This document shows, one piece after another, positions 20,347 to 28,906 of a DNA stretch of 64,000 nt. The DNA lies in assembly GCF_011927785.1 (NCBI RefSeq), contig NZ_JAATJK010000001.1:6450501-6514500 (forward strand), given 5' to 3'. This DNA comes from Micromonospora profundi (GTDB lineage Bacteria > Actinomycetota > Actinomycetes > Mycobacteriales > Micromonosporaceae). Both the position numbers and the translations under genes were made by a program. The notes beneath the pieces were generated by a model, which made no database searches, was not told the origin of the DNA, and saw only the letters and a list, made by a program, of their open reading frames with translations. How positions within the stretch are numbered: position 1 is the stretch's first letter; each line of letters starts with the position of its first letter.

Positions 20347-22176
20347 GTGCGTGACCCCAACATCTCCCGATCGGTCGCCGGACAGCTCTCCCCGGCCCGC
20401 CGCACCGCTGACCTGCGCCGACTGCGCGCGGAACGCTTCGACGTGCTGGTCATCGGAGGCGGAGTGACAGGTGCGGGCGCGGCTCTGGACGCGGCGTCCC
20501 GAGGGCTCAAGGTCGCCCTGGTCGAGGCACGCGATCTCGCCTCCGGCACGTCCAGCCGTTCCAGCAAACTGATCCACGGCGGGCTGCGCTACCTGGAGCA
20601 GTTGGAGTTCCACCTGGTCCACGAGGCGCTTACCGAGCGCGGTCTGCTGGCGACCCGGCTCGCGCCACACCTCGTTCGCCCGGTGCCGTTCCTGGTGCCG
20701 CTGCCGGCGGGTCGAGGTCTGCGGGACCTGCCCGCCCGGATCTTCCGCCGCTCGTACTACGGCGCCGGTGTGGCCACGTACGACGCGTTCGCCGGTCTCT
20801 TCGGCGGTGGCCGAGGCATGCCGCTGCACCGGCACCTGACCCGGGAGGGTGCTCGGCGGATCTTCCCGAGCCTGCGGGCCGATGCGCTGGCCGGGGCGAT
20901 CCGCTACTACGACGGGCAGGTCGACGACGCCCGGCTGGTGGTCACCCTGGCCCGTACCGCCGCCAGCCTCGGCGCCACGGTGGTCAGCAGCACCCGTGCT
21001 GTCGGGTTGATCCGGCAGGCGCGGGAGGTCACCGGCGTCCGGGTGCGTGACCTTGAGGCGCCGGCCGGGTCGCCGGATGCCGAGTTCGAGGTGCAGGCCC
21101 GTACGGTGATCGCCGCCACCGGCGTGTGGAGCGACGACATGTCCCGGATGCTCAACGACGTGGGACTGCGGCCCGGCATCCGGGTACGCGCCTCGAAGGG
21201 GGTGCACCTGGTGGTGCCGCGCTCGGCGATCACCGGTGAGACGGGGCTCATCCTGCGTACGGCGCGCTCGGTGCTCTTCGTCATCCCGTGGGGCGGGCAC
21301 TGGATCATCGGCACCACCGACACCGACTGGCGACTGGACAGGTCCCACCCGGCGGCCTCGGCCAGCGACATCGAGTACCTGTTGCAGCAGGTGAACACCG
21401 TGCTCGACAGGCCGTTGACCACCGCCGACATCGAGGGCGTCTACGCCGGGCTGCGGCCGTTGCTGGCCGGTGAGGCCGACTCCACCTCGAAGCTCTCCCG
21501 CGAGCACGCCGTGTTCGAGCCGATGCTCGGGCTGATGCTTGTCGCCGGGGGCAAGTACACGACGTACCGGGTGATGGCCTCGGACGTTGTCGACAGGGCG
21601 GTACGCCGGTTGGGTGGCGGCCGTGCGTCGCGTACCGCCGATCTGCCGCTGCTCGGCGCGGACGGCTATCCGGCGCTGTGGCGCGACCGTGCCGACCTGG
21701 CGCGCCGGCACGGTGTGCCGGTGGGTGTCCTGGAGCACCTGCTCGAGCGGTACGGCAGCCTCACACTGGACCTGCTCGCCATGATCGACGCCGATCCGTT
21801 GCTCGCGTCGCCGCTGGCCGGGGCTCCGGAGTACCTGGCCGCCGAGGTCGCGTACGCGGCTCGGGCCGAGGGTGCGCTGCACCTGGAGGATGTCCTGACC
21901 CGGCGGACCCGGATCTCCTTCGAGACGAGTCACCGTGGCCTGGAGTCGGCGGAGCACGCCGCCGAGCTGATGGGCGGTGTGCTCGGTTGGGACGCGGCGA
22001 CCCGGGCCCGCGAGGTCGAGCACTACCGCGTGCGGGTGCAGGCGGAGCGGCAGTCCCAGTTGATGCCTGACGACGCCGCCGCCGACGCGGCACGGTTGGG
22101 CGCACCGGACGTCAGGGGTTACGCCGCGGATCGGGGTGGCGATGATCAGGCAGAGTTGCGTCCGTCCGCTCGGTGA
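20347..22176 (+). CDS. glpD: Aerobic glycerol-3-phosphate dehydrogenase (FAD)
   Basis: This 609-residue membrane-associated flavoenzyme oxidises glycerol-3-phosphate to dihydroxyacetone phosphate and passes electrons to quinone. It has the FAD dinucleotide motif GGGVTGAG (37-44), RSSKLIHGGLRYLE near 75-90, and the substrate-site segments TGVWSDDM and GGKYTTYR; the C-terminal helical cap is present. GTG 20347 follows GGTGGACGG and leaves a 64-base divergent promoter region; an upstream in-frame ATG at 20281 would overlap the subtilase start. No glpK or glpF lies beside it. Confidence 0.93.
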   Translation: MRDPNISRSVAGQLSPARRTADLRRLRAERFDVLVIGGGVTGAGAALDAASRGLKVALVEARDLASGTSSRSSKLIHGGLRYLEQLEFHLVHEALTERGLLATRLAPHLVRPVPFLVPLPAGRGLRDLPARIFRRSYYGAGVATYDAFAGLFGGGRGMPLHRHLTREGARRIFPSLRADALAGAIRYYDGQVDDARLVVTLARTAASLGATVVSSTRAVGLIRQAREVTGVRVRDLEAPAGSPDAEFEVQARTVIAATGVWSDDMSRMLNDVGLRPGIRVRASKGVHLVVPRSAITGETGLILRTARSVLFVIPWGGHWIIGTTDTDWRLDRSHPAASASDIEYLLQQVNTVLDRPLTTADIEGVYAGLRPLLAGEADSTSKLSREHAVFEPMLGLMLVAGGKYTTYRVMASDVVDRAVRRLGGGRASRTADLPLLGADGYPALWRDRADLARRHGVPVGVLEHLLERYGSLTLDLLAMIDADPLLASPLAGAPEYLAAEVAYAARAEGALHLEDVLTRRTRISFETSHRGLESAEHAAELMGGVLGWDAATRAREVEHYRVRVQAERQSQLMPDDAAADAARLGAPDVRGYAADRGGDDQAELRPSAR

Positions 22177-22186
22177 TGAAAAATAC

Positions 22187-22202
22187 GTTACCGAGGGGTA
22201 AC
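22187..22202. promoter_or_regulatory. Palindromic operator candidate 1
   Basis: GTTACC, GAGG, GGTAAC is a perfect 6-bp inverted repeat with a 4-base centre, just after glpD and 61 bases before the lipoprotein gene. It resembles TetR-type operators. A terminator role is less likely because no T run follows. Confidence 0.45.
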
Positions 22203-22234
22203 TATCGATTCTCCCCCCAATGGCGGTTTCGGAC

Positions 22235-22254
22235 CCTACCTACGGTGGGGTAGG
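22235..22254. promoter_or_regulatory. Palindromic operator candidate 2
   Basis: CCTACC, 8 bases, GGTAGG forms a 20-base inverted repeat ending 8 bases before the GTG start of the lipoprotein gene. A bound repressor here would cover the promoter or start site. Confidence 0.45.
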
Positions 22255-22262
22255 TTCCGCGC

Positions 22263-22799
22263 GTGCCTTACCGTGCGCACCCCCGCCTACTTCCGCTCCT
22301 GCTCGCCGCGGTGCTCACAAGCATCCTGACCGGTTGTTCGCTTTTCGACAGGGACGCCTCCGCCGGGCCGGCCGCGCAACCACCAGCCGGTACGGCGGCG
22401 GGTGGGTCGGAGCCCGAGATCCCGACAACTGTCGCCGTGGGACAGGTCAGCCTGCTGCAACGGCTCGGCGCGGATGGTCCGCTGCGCACCCTGAGCGTCG
22501 AGCGGGACGGCAGTTGGCGGTGCCTCGACTGTGCCGGCGACGGGGTCACCTCGCGGGGCAGGCTCGCGCCGGAGCAGACCGCACGGCTTCAGGTGCTGCT
22601 GGCCGATCCGGCGCTGGCCAACGAGACCGACCAGGTCCGGCGGTACCGGACGACCTGCATCGACGCGCTCACCTCGAGCCTGCTCACCTCCTCCGGGCTG
22701 ATCACCTCGCAGGACTGCCCGGGTGAGGAGCGCACGACAGTGGCGGGGGAGATCCTGCTGTTGCTCACCCAGGCGACCCCGGCCGAGGTCGAGGGCTGA
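22263..22799 (+). CDS. Secreted lipoprotein of unknown function
   Basis: This 178-residue protein has a type II signal peptide: basic start, hydrophobic LLPLLLAAVLTSI, then lipobox LTGC with the lipidated cysteine at residue 25. The mature part has a Pro/Ala linker (33-55) and a small domain with a CLDC pair (about 80-83) and two further cysteines (about 136 and 153), which could make two disulfides outside the membrane. No named family recognised. GTG 22263 is the only start that keeps the signal peptide intact. It is preceded by two palindromes. Confidence 0.78.
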   Translation: MPYRAHPRLLPLLLAAVLTSILTGCSLFDRDASAGPAAQPPAGTAAGGSEPEIPTTVAVGQVSLLQRLGADGPLRTLSVERDGSWRCLDCAGDGVTSRGRLAPEQTARLQVLLADPALANETDQVRRYRTTCIDALTSSLLTSSGLITSQDCPGEERTTVAGEILLLLTQATPAEVEG

Positions 22800-22817
22800 T
22801 CCACCGCTCTGCGCGGG

Positions 22818-24221
22818 TCAGAGCACCTTGCCTGGGTTGAGCAGCCCGGCCGGGTCCAGCGCCGACTTGATCGCCTGGTGCACCCGGACGCCGACCGGCC
22901 CGATCTCCGCGGCCAGCCAGTCCCGCTTGAGCAACCCCACCCCGTGCTCGCCGGTGCAGGTGCCACCCAGGTCCAGGCCGAGCCGCATGATCTCGTCGAA
23001 CGCCCGCCGGCCCCGCTCCACGCTCGCCGGGTCGGCCCGGTCGACAACGATGTTCGGGTGCATGTTGCCGTCCCCGGCGTGCCCCACCACGCCGATCGGC
23101 ACCGCGCACTCAGCAGCGATCCGGGCCACCCCGTCCAGCAGCGCGGCGAGCGATCCGCGCGGCACCGCCACGTCGTCGATCACCAGGCCGCCGTTGCCGC
23201 CCGGGTAGGCGTCGGCCGCGAACTTCTCCATCGCCGGGTGCGCCAACCGTCGGGCCTGGAGCAGGGCTGCGGCCTCCACCGCGTCGGTGGCCGCGTACAC
23301 CTCGTCGGCGCCGGCCGCCTCGCACACCTCGGCCAGGGCGGCCAGGTCGTCGGCCGCCCGGCTGCCGGTGTCGGCGGCGGCCAGCAGCAGTGCCTGGGCG
23401 TCGGTCCGCAACCCCATCGGCTGGTACGCCTCGATCGCCCGCAGGTGGGTCTGGTCCAGCAACTCCAGCAGGCTGGGGGTCAGCCCGCGGGCCGCGATCT
23501 CGGCCACCGCCGCGCCGGCCGCCGCCGTGGACGGGAAGACCGCCACCAGGGTCAACGACTCCGCCGGTGCGGGCCGGAGAGAGACAGTCACCTCGGTGAT
23601 CACCCCGAGGGTGCCCTCCGAGCCGACGAAGAGCCGCGTCAGGTCGTAGCCGGCAACCCCCTTTGCGGTACGCCGGCCGGTGCGCAGCACCTCGCCGGAG
23701 GCGAGCACCACCTCAAGGCCGAGCACGTACTCGGTGGTCACCCCGTACTTGACGCAGCACATGCCGCCCGCGTTCGTGGCCACGTTGCCGCCGATGGTGG
23801 ACGACTCCCAGGAGCCGGGGTCCGGCGGGTACCAGAGCCCCTGCTTGGCCACCGCCGCGGCAAGCGTCGCGTTGACCACCCCCGGCTGGACCACCGCGAT
23901 CCGGCTCACCGGGTCGATCTCCCGGATCTCGTTCATCGCGACGGTGCTGAGCACCACCGCGCCGTCCACGGCGTTCGCCGCGCCGGCCAGGCCGGTCCGC
24001 GCGCCCTGCGGCACCACAGGTACGCCGTACCGCGCCGCCGCCCGGACCACAGCGACGACCTGCTCGGTGCTGCTCGGGCGGGTCACCACAAGCGGCATCC
24101 CGGCGGCGCAGAGGTCGGCCTCGTCGCGCTGGTGCATGCGCAGCAGGTCCGGGTCGGTGAGCACGGCGTTCTCGCCCAGAGCGGCGCGAAGGTCGTCGAG
24201 GAGTCCGGTGGTGGAGGCCAT
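22818..24221 (-). CDS. FAD-linked oxidase (glycolate oxidase GlcD / D-lactate dehydrogenase family)
   Basis: This 467-residue flavoprotein has an N-terminal FAD_binding_4 domain (PQGARTGLAGAAN near 68-80, and NVATNAGGMCCVKYG near 150-165) and a C-terminal FAD-oxidase_C domain ending with HAGDGNMHPNI and CTGEHGVGLLKR. Family members oxidise 2-hydroxy acids such as glycolate or D-lactate using an electron carrier. It is a single-subunit form with no glcE/glcF beside it. ATG 24221 was chosen over the distal ATG 24290, which would overlap the divergent gene. Confidence 0.9.
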   Translation of the reverse strand: MASTTGLLDDLRAALGENAVLTDPDLLRMHQRDEADLCAAGMPLVVTRPSSTEQVVAVVRAAARYGVPVVPQGARTGLAGAANAVDGAVVLSTVAMNEIREIDPVSRIAVVQPGVVNATLAAAVAKQGLWYPPDPGSWESSTIGGNVATNAGGMCCVKYGVTTEYVLGLEVVLASGEVLRTGRRTAKGVAGYDLTRLFVGSEGTLGVITEVTVSLRPAPAESLTLVAVFPSTAAAGAAVAEIAARGLTPSLLELLDQTHLRAIEAYQPMGLRTDAQALLLAAADTGSRAADDLAALAEVCEAAGADEVYAATDAVEAAALLQARRLAHPAMEKFAADAYPGGNGGLVIDDVAVPRGSLAALLDGVARIAAECAVPIGVVGHAGDGNMHPNIVVDRADPASVERGRRAFDEIMRLGLDLGGTCTGEHGVGLLKRDWLAAEIGPVGVRVHQAIKSALDPAGLLNPGKVL

Positions 24222-24288
24222 GCAGCCGAGGCTAGGTCGCCGGTGGCCGATCATCAACATGATCAACTCTGCGGGATAACTTGGGCAC

Positions 24289-24573
24289 ATGCTCTACCTG
24301 GACCAGCCCGCCTGGCCGTGGCGCGACCGACTCTGGTCACACCTGATCAGCGACGTCTCCTACGCCGAGTTGCACGCCTTCGCCGAGGTGTTGGGCGCAC
24401 CCCGGCGTGGCTTCGACCGGGACCACTACGACATACCGGCCGACCGGTTCGAGTCGGCGGTGTGGCTCGGAGCGCGGGTGGTGCCGAGCCGGGAGGTGGT
24501 CCGGTTGCTCCGCGACGCCGGCCTGCGCCGCCCGAAGCACCTGGTCAGTCCGCGAGCATCGACGGCCCGTTGA
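24289..24573 (+). CDS. DUF4031 domain protein
   Basis: This 94-residue protein begins MLYLDQPAWPWR and contains WSHLISD, ELHAFAE and DHYDIPADR, the pattern of DUF4031, a small actinobacterial family with no proven function. The conserved Trp, His and Asp/Tyr residues suggest a binding or catalytic pocket. Its 3' end overlaps the convergent HD gene by 29 bases. Confidence 0.85.
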   Translation: MLYLDQPAWPWRDRLWSHLISDVSYAELHAFAEVLGAPRRGFDRDHYDIPADRFESAVWLGARVVPSREVVRLLRDAGLRRPKHLVSPRASTAR

Positions 24574-25201
24574 GGCTGGCCAGTTCCCGGCGCAGGTTGT
24601 CCCGTGCCGGCTGCTCCCATCGGTCGGCGAGAGGCGGCAGCCGGAACAACTCGGGCAGCGCCAGCAGCGCGGTGAGGACGCCGGCCCGACCCGCCCGGAA
24701 GGCCGGCTCGGGCACGTGCGCGTACTCCTGGCGGATCGCCGCCGCGTAGCGGTCGTAGGCGGCCGGCGGCGCGGCCAGCACGGCGAGGTCCGCGTCGCAG
24801 AGCAGGGCGCCGTTCGAGTCGGCGGGCCCCACCGCGTGCCCGGCGGTGAGCAGCACGAGCCGCCGTACCTCGGCCGCGGCCGCCTCCGGCACCCCGAGCC
24901 CGCTGAGCAGGTCTGCGGCCAGCTCGGCGCTGGCCCGCTCGTTGCTGTCGCCAGCGGCCCGGGGATCGTAGATCGCGTCGTGGCACCAGGCGGCCAGGCG
25001 GACCAGGTCGGCCCGCTCGGCCAGCGCGGCATGCCGGTCCACCACATCGAGTACGGCGGTCAGGTGCGCCACAGTGTGGTAGCGCCTGTGCGGTTCCCGC
25101 CACCGGGTGAGCAGCTGCTCCCCGGCCCGGGCCGCGGCATCGTCACAGGTCGCCCCGGCACCCCGGGCTGCCGCCCGCCACCGGCCCAGCAGATCGGTCA
25201 C
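24545..25201 (-). CDS. HD-domain metal-dependent phosphohydrolase family protein
   Basis: This all-helical, 218-residue protein has the HD-type pattern RRYHTVAHL (about 39-47), CHDAIYD with the His-Asp pair at 74-75, and NERASAEL and LCDADLAVL segments further on. Related predicted metal-dependent HD hydrolases are common in bacteria and their substrates are not known. GTG 25201 begins the conserved part; GTG 25264 would add 21 residues, and neither has a strong ribosome site. Divergent from the FUSC gene at 25279. Confidence 0.8.
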   Translation of the reverse strand: MTDLLGRWRAAARGAGATCDDAAARAGEQLLTRWREPHRRYHTVAHLTAVLDVVDRHAALAERADLVRLAAWCHDAIYDPRAAGDSNERASAELAADLLSGLGVPEAAAAEVRRLVLLTAGHAVGPADSNGALLCDADLAVLAAPPAAYDRYAAAIRQEYAHVPEPAFRAGRAGVLTALLALPELFRLPPLADRWEQPARDNLRRELASLNGPSMLAD

Positions 25202-25278
25202 CGTCCGAGTTTGCCGCAATCCGTCCCCGGTGCGCGGGGCGGGAGGATTCAGCGCGCCCGCCACGGGTAGTCGCGCCC

Positions 25279-26544
25279 ATGGCAGTGGCCCGCGACAAGA
25301 GACCGCCGATGGTGCGCCGCGCCCCGTTGCGGGAAGGTCTGGTGGACGTCGACGGTGCCCGCATCGCCGAGGTCACCGAGGAACTGCGCCACCGCAGCCG
25401 GGCCACACTGCACGACCGGCTGCACCGGGTACGGATGGCCGGTGGGCTGGCCGTCCAGGCCGGGCTGGCCGCCGGACTGGCGTACCTGATCTCGCACAAG
25501 CTTCTCGGCAACCCGCAGCCGGTCTTCGGGCCGATCTCCGCAGTCGGCACCCTGGCCGCGTCTGTCGGGCAACGATTCCGCCGGACCGTGGAGCTGATCC
25601 TCGGAGTGGCGATCGGGGTGGCGATCGGCGACATCCTGATCTACCTGGTCGGCACCGGGGCGTGGCAGCTCGGCCTGGTGGTCACGGTGGCGATCCTGCT
25701 CACCATCTTCGCGGGCGCCAGCATGGCCATCGTCATCCAGGCGGCGGCCACGGCGGTGCTGATCGTGACGCTGAGCCCTTCCACGGAGGATCTGGAGATC
25801 CCGCGCTTCATCGACGCGTTCCTCGGCGGCGGGGTCGCGCTGCTGGTGACGGCGGTCCTGCTGCCGCTCAACCCGCTGCGGGTGATCAATCGCGCCGCCC
25901 GGCCGGCGCTGGACCTGCTCGCCGACCAACTCGACGCCGCCGCCGACGGGTTGCGCAAACGGGACCGCGACGCCACCCAACGGGCACTGGACCGGATGCG
26001 CAACAACAAGGAGGAGTTGGCCACCCTGGCCGAGGCGATCGAGGGCGCGAAGGAGACGGCCACCCTCTCGCCGGCCCGCTGGCACCGCCGTAGCGAGCTG
26101 ACCCACTACGCGGAGGCGGCCGACCCGATCGACCGGGCGATGCGCAACACCGGCACACTCATCCGCCGGTCCGTCACGCTTATCGAGGACGACGAGCCCG
26201 TGCCGGAGCCGATGCCGGACGGCATCGAGCACCTCGCCGAGGCGGTCCGGCTGCTCAAGCATGAGTTCGCGTCCAGCCAGGAGCCGCAGAAGGCACGGGA
26301 GCGGTCGTTGCGGGCGGTAAGCGAGGCCGGCCGGGCGTACGGCGCCGGGGTGGGCTTCTCCGGCAGCGTGGTTGTCGCGCAGATCCGTACGACGGCAAGT
26401 GACCTGCTCGTGGCGTCCGGGATCGAGCAGGACGAGGCGAACCGGTGGATCCGCACCGCGTTCGGCGAGCAGGAGAGGCCGGTCGGTGAGCCGGCCGAGC
26501 CGGGCGAGGCACCGAAGCCACCCACCGCGCCGCCCATCGGCTGA
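25279..26544 (+). CDS. FUSC / aromatic acid exporter family membrane protein
   Basis: This 421-residue protein has an N-terminal block of about six membrane spans (residues 45-195, with GPISAVGTLAASVGQRFRRT and GAGVAIGVAIGD-like glycine patterns) and a long helical cytoplasmic part. The layout is that of the FUSC/ArAE families (PF13515, PF06081), which export aromatic acids or related compounds. The C-terminal tail is acidic and proline-rich. It is monocistronic from ATG 25279. Confidence 0.82.
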   Translation: MAVARDKRPPMVRRAPLREGLVDVDGARIAEVTEELRHRSRATLHDRLHRVRMAGGLAVQAGLAAGLAYLISHKLLGNPQPVFGPISAVGTLAASVGQRFRRTVELILGVAIGVAIGDILIYLVGTGAWQLGLVVTVAILLTIFAGASMAIVIQAAATAVLIVTLSPSTEDLEIPRFIDAFLGGGVALLVTAVLLPLNPLRVINRAARPALDLLADQLDAAADGLRKRDRDATQRALDRMRNNKEELATLAEAIEGAKETATLSPARWHRRSELTHYAEAADPIDRAMRNTGTLIRRSVTLIEDDEPVPEPMPDGIEHLAEAVRLLKHEFASSQEPQKARERSLRAVSEAGRAYGAGVGFSGSVVVAQIRTTASDLLVASGIEQDEANRWIRTAFGEQERPVGEPAEPGEAPKPPTAPPIG

Positions 26545-26625
26545 GCGCGCAGCCCGGCGTCAGTGCCGGCCGCATGGCTGTGGATGCGACCGGAACAGCA
26601 GGCGGCGGATGGCTACGCTGACCGC

Positions 26626-28095
26626 ATGGCCGACACCCCGCCCGGTGCACCCCTGCCGTCGTTGCCGCCCGCGCCCGCGACCCCACCCGGCGGCGAGGCG
26701 CCCCGGATGCCGTTGCGCCGACTTGGCTGGCGACGGTTCCTGGTGCTGGCCGGGGTGGTGCTGCTCATCGCCGCGTGCGCGGTCTTCATGCTCTTCACGC
26801 TCGGGCAGTCGCTCGGCGCGCAGGCGCTGCTGATCGGTGTGGTCGCCGCGATCCTGCCGGTGCCGGTGCTCGTCGCCTGCTTCCTCTGGCTGGACCGGTA
26901 CGAGCCCGAACCACTGAAGTACCTGATCTTCTGCTTCACCTGGGGAGCCTTCGTCTCCACCGCCGCCTCGCTCACAGTGAACGAGTTCTCGGCCGCCCAG
27001 TTCGCCGACAGGGGGCTGCCGGTCGCGCTCACCGGGGTGCTTGTGGCGCCGTTCATCGAGGAGTTGACGAAGGCCCTCGGCCCGATCCTGCTGCTGGTGT
27101 TCCGCCGCCGTGAGTGGTCCGGGATCACCGACGGCCTCGTCTACTGCGGGCTCTCCGCTGTCGGCTTCGCCATGGTGGAGAACATCCTCTACCTGGGCGG
27201 GCACGGTTATGCGGCAGGCGCCGACCAGTACGGCCCGGCGACCGGCACCCAACAGGTCATCGCCATCTTCATCGTCCGGATCCTCCTGTTCGGGTTCGCC
27301 CATCCGCTCTTCACCTCGATGGCCGGTGTGGGGCTGGGCATCGCGGCCCGTACCGCCGACCGTCGGGTCCGGGTGCTCGCCCCCATCGCCGGCCTGCTGC
27401 TGGCGATGATCCTGCACGGCACCTGGAACCTGCTGCCCACGCTGACCCAGGCCACCGGCGAGGTGGTGATCATGTTGTACGGCTTCCTCAGCCTCATGGT
27501 CCCGGTGTTCTTCGGCATGGTCGGGCTCGCGCTGTGGCTGCGTGCGTGGGAGGGCCGGCTCACCGAGCGGAGATTGCCTGACTACGTGCGCGCGGGCTGG
27601 CTCAGCCCACCCGAGGTGGCCGCGCTCAGCAGCCTCGGCCGTCGCCACGCGGCCCGCAGTTGGGCACGCCGGGTCGCCGGAGACGCCGGTGTACGGGCGA
27701 TGCGGGGGTACCAGTTCGCCGCCACCCGACTGGCTCTGCTGCGCGACGGCACGTTGCGGGGCCTGGACCGCAAGCCCGCCGACCAGGAGCGGACCGCCGC
27801 CGAGGAGCGGCAGTTGCTGGAGCAGATCACCGCGTACCGGTCGTTCTTCGTGGGCCGGGACCCGCAGGCACCGGTAGGGGTCTGGGACGGAAGCCGCTAC
27901 CACCTGCGCTTCCCGGACGGTACGCAGCGACCGGTGGACGCTCCCGACGAGCCGGTGGTGCCGATTCCCGTGGTGCTGGCCCCGCCGCCGCCTCCGCCCG
28001 GATACGGACCGCCCGGATACGGACCGCCCGGGTACGCGCCGCCCGGCTGGCCCGGTGCACGCCCGCCGGCGCCCTGGCCGCCCGCTCACCGCTGA
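26626..28095 (+). CDS. PrsW family intramembrane metalloprotease
   Basis: This 489-residue protein has a proline-rich head, about eight membrane helices and the PrsW signatures: FIEELTK (EExxK motif, about residues 143-149), GLSAVGFAMVEN, and a later HGTWN. PrsW-type proteases cut membrane proteins, often anti-sigma factors. The C-terminal 150 residues are cytoplasmic and end in repeated GPPGYGPPGY units, a disordered tail uncommon in the core family. ATG 26626 marks the natural N-terminus. No anti-sigma gene is adjacent. Confidence 0.87.
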   Translation: MADTPPGAPLPSLPPAPATPPGGEAPRMPLRRLGWRRFLVLAGVVLLIAACAVFMLFTLGQSLGAQALLIGVVAAILPVPVLVACFLWLDRYEPEPLKYLIFCFTWGAFVSTAASLTVNEFSAAQFADRGLPVALTGVLVAPFIEELTKALGPILLLVFRRREWSGITDGLVYCGLSAVGFAMVENILYLGGHGYAAGADQYGPATGTQQVIAIFIVRILLFGFAHPLFTSMAGVGLGIAARTADRRVRVLAPIAGLLLAMILHGTWNLLPTLTQATGEVVIMLYGFLSLMVPVFFGMVGLALWLRAWEGRLTERRLPDYVRAGWLSPPEVAALSSLGRRHAARSWARRVAGDAGVRAMRGYQFAATRLALLRDGTLRGLDRKPADQERTAAEERQLLEQITAYRSFFVGRDPQAPVGVWDGSRYHLRFPDGTQRPVDAPDEPVVPIPVVLAPPPPPPGYGPPGYGPPGYAPPGWPGARPPAPWPPAHR

Positions 28096-28138
28096 CGGCG
28101 GTCGGTGCGGCGGCGGTCGGTGCGGCGGCGAGCGGCGC

Positions 28139-28306
28139 TCAGGTCATCAGGGTGGTGAGGAAGTCACCGAGCCCCTGGGCCATCGCCATCAGCGCGGCCC
28201 CGATCGCCTTGAACAACTGCGCGGCGCCATCCGGCCGGAACGCCATGAAGTAGATCAGGAACGCGACGCTGCCCCAGGTCAGCAGCTTCTTTACGAATAC
28301 CGGCAT
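28139..28306 (-). CDS. Small single-span membrane protein
   Basis: This 55-residue protein starts MPVFVKKLLTWGSVAFLIYF, contains one clear membrane helix (about 8-24) and ends with an amphipathic alanine-rich helix. GGGAGGG lies before ATG 28306, and third positions are GC-rich. Similar very small proteins occur in related actinobacteria, without known function. It lies downstream of the GroES-like gene on the same strand, 103 bases apart. Confidence 0.65.
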   Translation of the reverse strand: MPVFVKKLLTWGSVAFLIYFMAFRPDGAAQLFKAIGAALMAMAQGLGDFLTTLMT

Positions 28307-28409
28307 CGTCCCTCCCCAGGGCAACGGTCGCCGGCTGGCTTCCCCACGTGGGGCCGGGCAAACGGTGCAGGGTGCAGAGTGCCTGCGCGGCTCGGTGGCC
28401 GAAAAGTGC

Positions 28410-28748
28410 CTAGAGGTAGAGGCCGGTCGAGTCGTTCTCGACGCGCTCGGCCGCCACGGCGTGCACGTCGCGCTCGCGCAGCAGCACGTACCCGCGCCCG
28501 TGCAGCTCGACCTCGGAGCGGTCGTCGGGGTCGAAGAGCACCCGGTCGCCGGAGACGATGGCGCGGACGTTCGGCCCCACACCGACGGCGGTGGCCCAGG
28601 CGAGACGCTTGCCGACCGCCGCTGTCGCCGGGATGACGATGCCAGCGGTGGAGCGCCGCTCGCCCTCGCTGCCGTCCATCCGTACCAGCACGCGGTCGTG
28701 CAGCAGGCGGATCGGCAGGCCGGAGTCGAAATCCTGGTCGGCGGTCAC
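28410..28748 (-). CDS. GroES-like co-chaperonin
   Basis: This 112-residue Cpn10-fold protein has RLLHDRVLVRMDG at the start, a mobile-loop segment with the IVI tripeptide (STAGIVIPATA), GDRVLFDPDD and a terminal LLRERDVHAV. The hydrophobic tripeptide should bind the GroEL apical domain. It is longer than the usual 95-100 residues, and its sequence is less canonical than standard actinobacterial GroES, so it may be a second, specialised co-chaperonin. No groEL or CIRCE element is adjacent. Start ATG 28748. Confidence 0.85.
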   Translation of the reverse strand: MTADQDFDSGLPIRLLHDRVLVRMDGSEGERRSTAGIVIPATAAVGKRLAWATAVGVGPNVRAIVSGDRVLFDPDDRSEVELHGRGYVLLRERDVHAVAAERVENDSTGLYL

Positions 28749-28906
28749 GGGGAGACGCTACCGTGTCGCCGGCGACCCGCCGCCGATGGTTACGCCAGAG
28801 GTGGCGGGGGCACTGTGTGGCGGAACTGTCCTAGGGTGTCGGGACGGACGTATGCTGTGCGACCTGTCACCGTGGGCGGGCCGGACTTTTCTGCCAGGAG
28901 GTGCGC

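Noticed and set aside
19441..22023. 860-codon open frame antisense to glpD and in-strand with part of the subtilase
   Set aside because: Crosses two well-supported genes in the wrong frame and lacks any recognisable domain.
27207..27563. Antisense ORF within the PrsW gene
   Set aside because: Shadow frame, no ribosome site.
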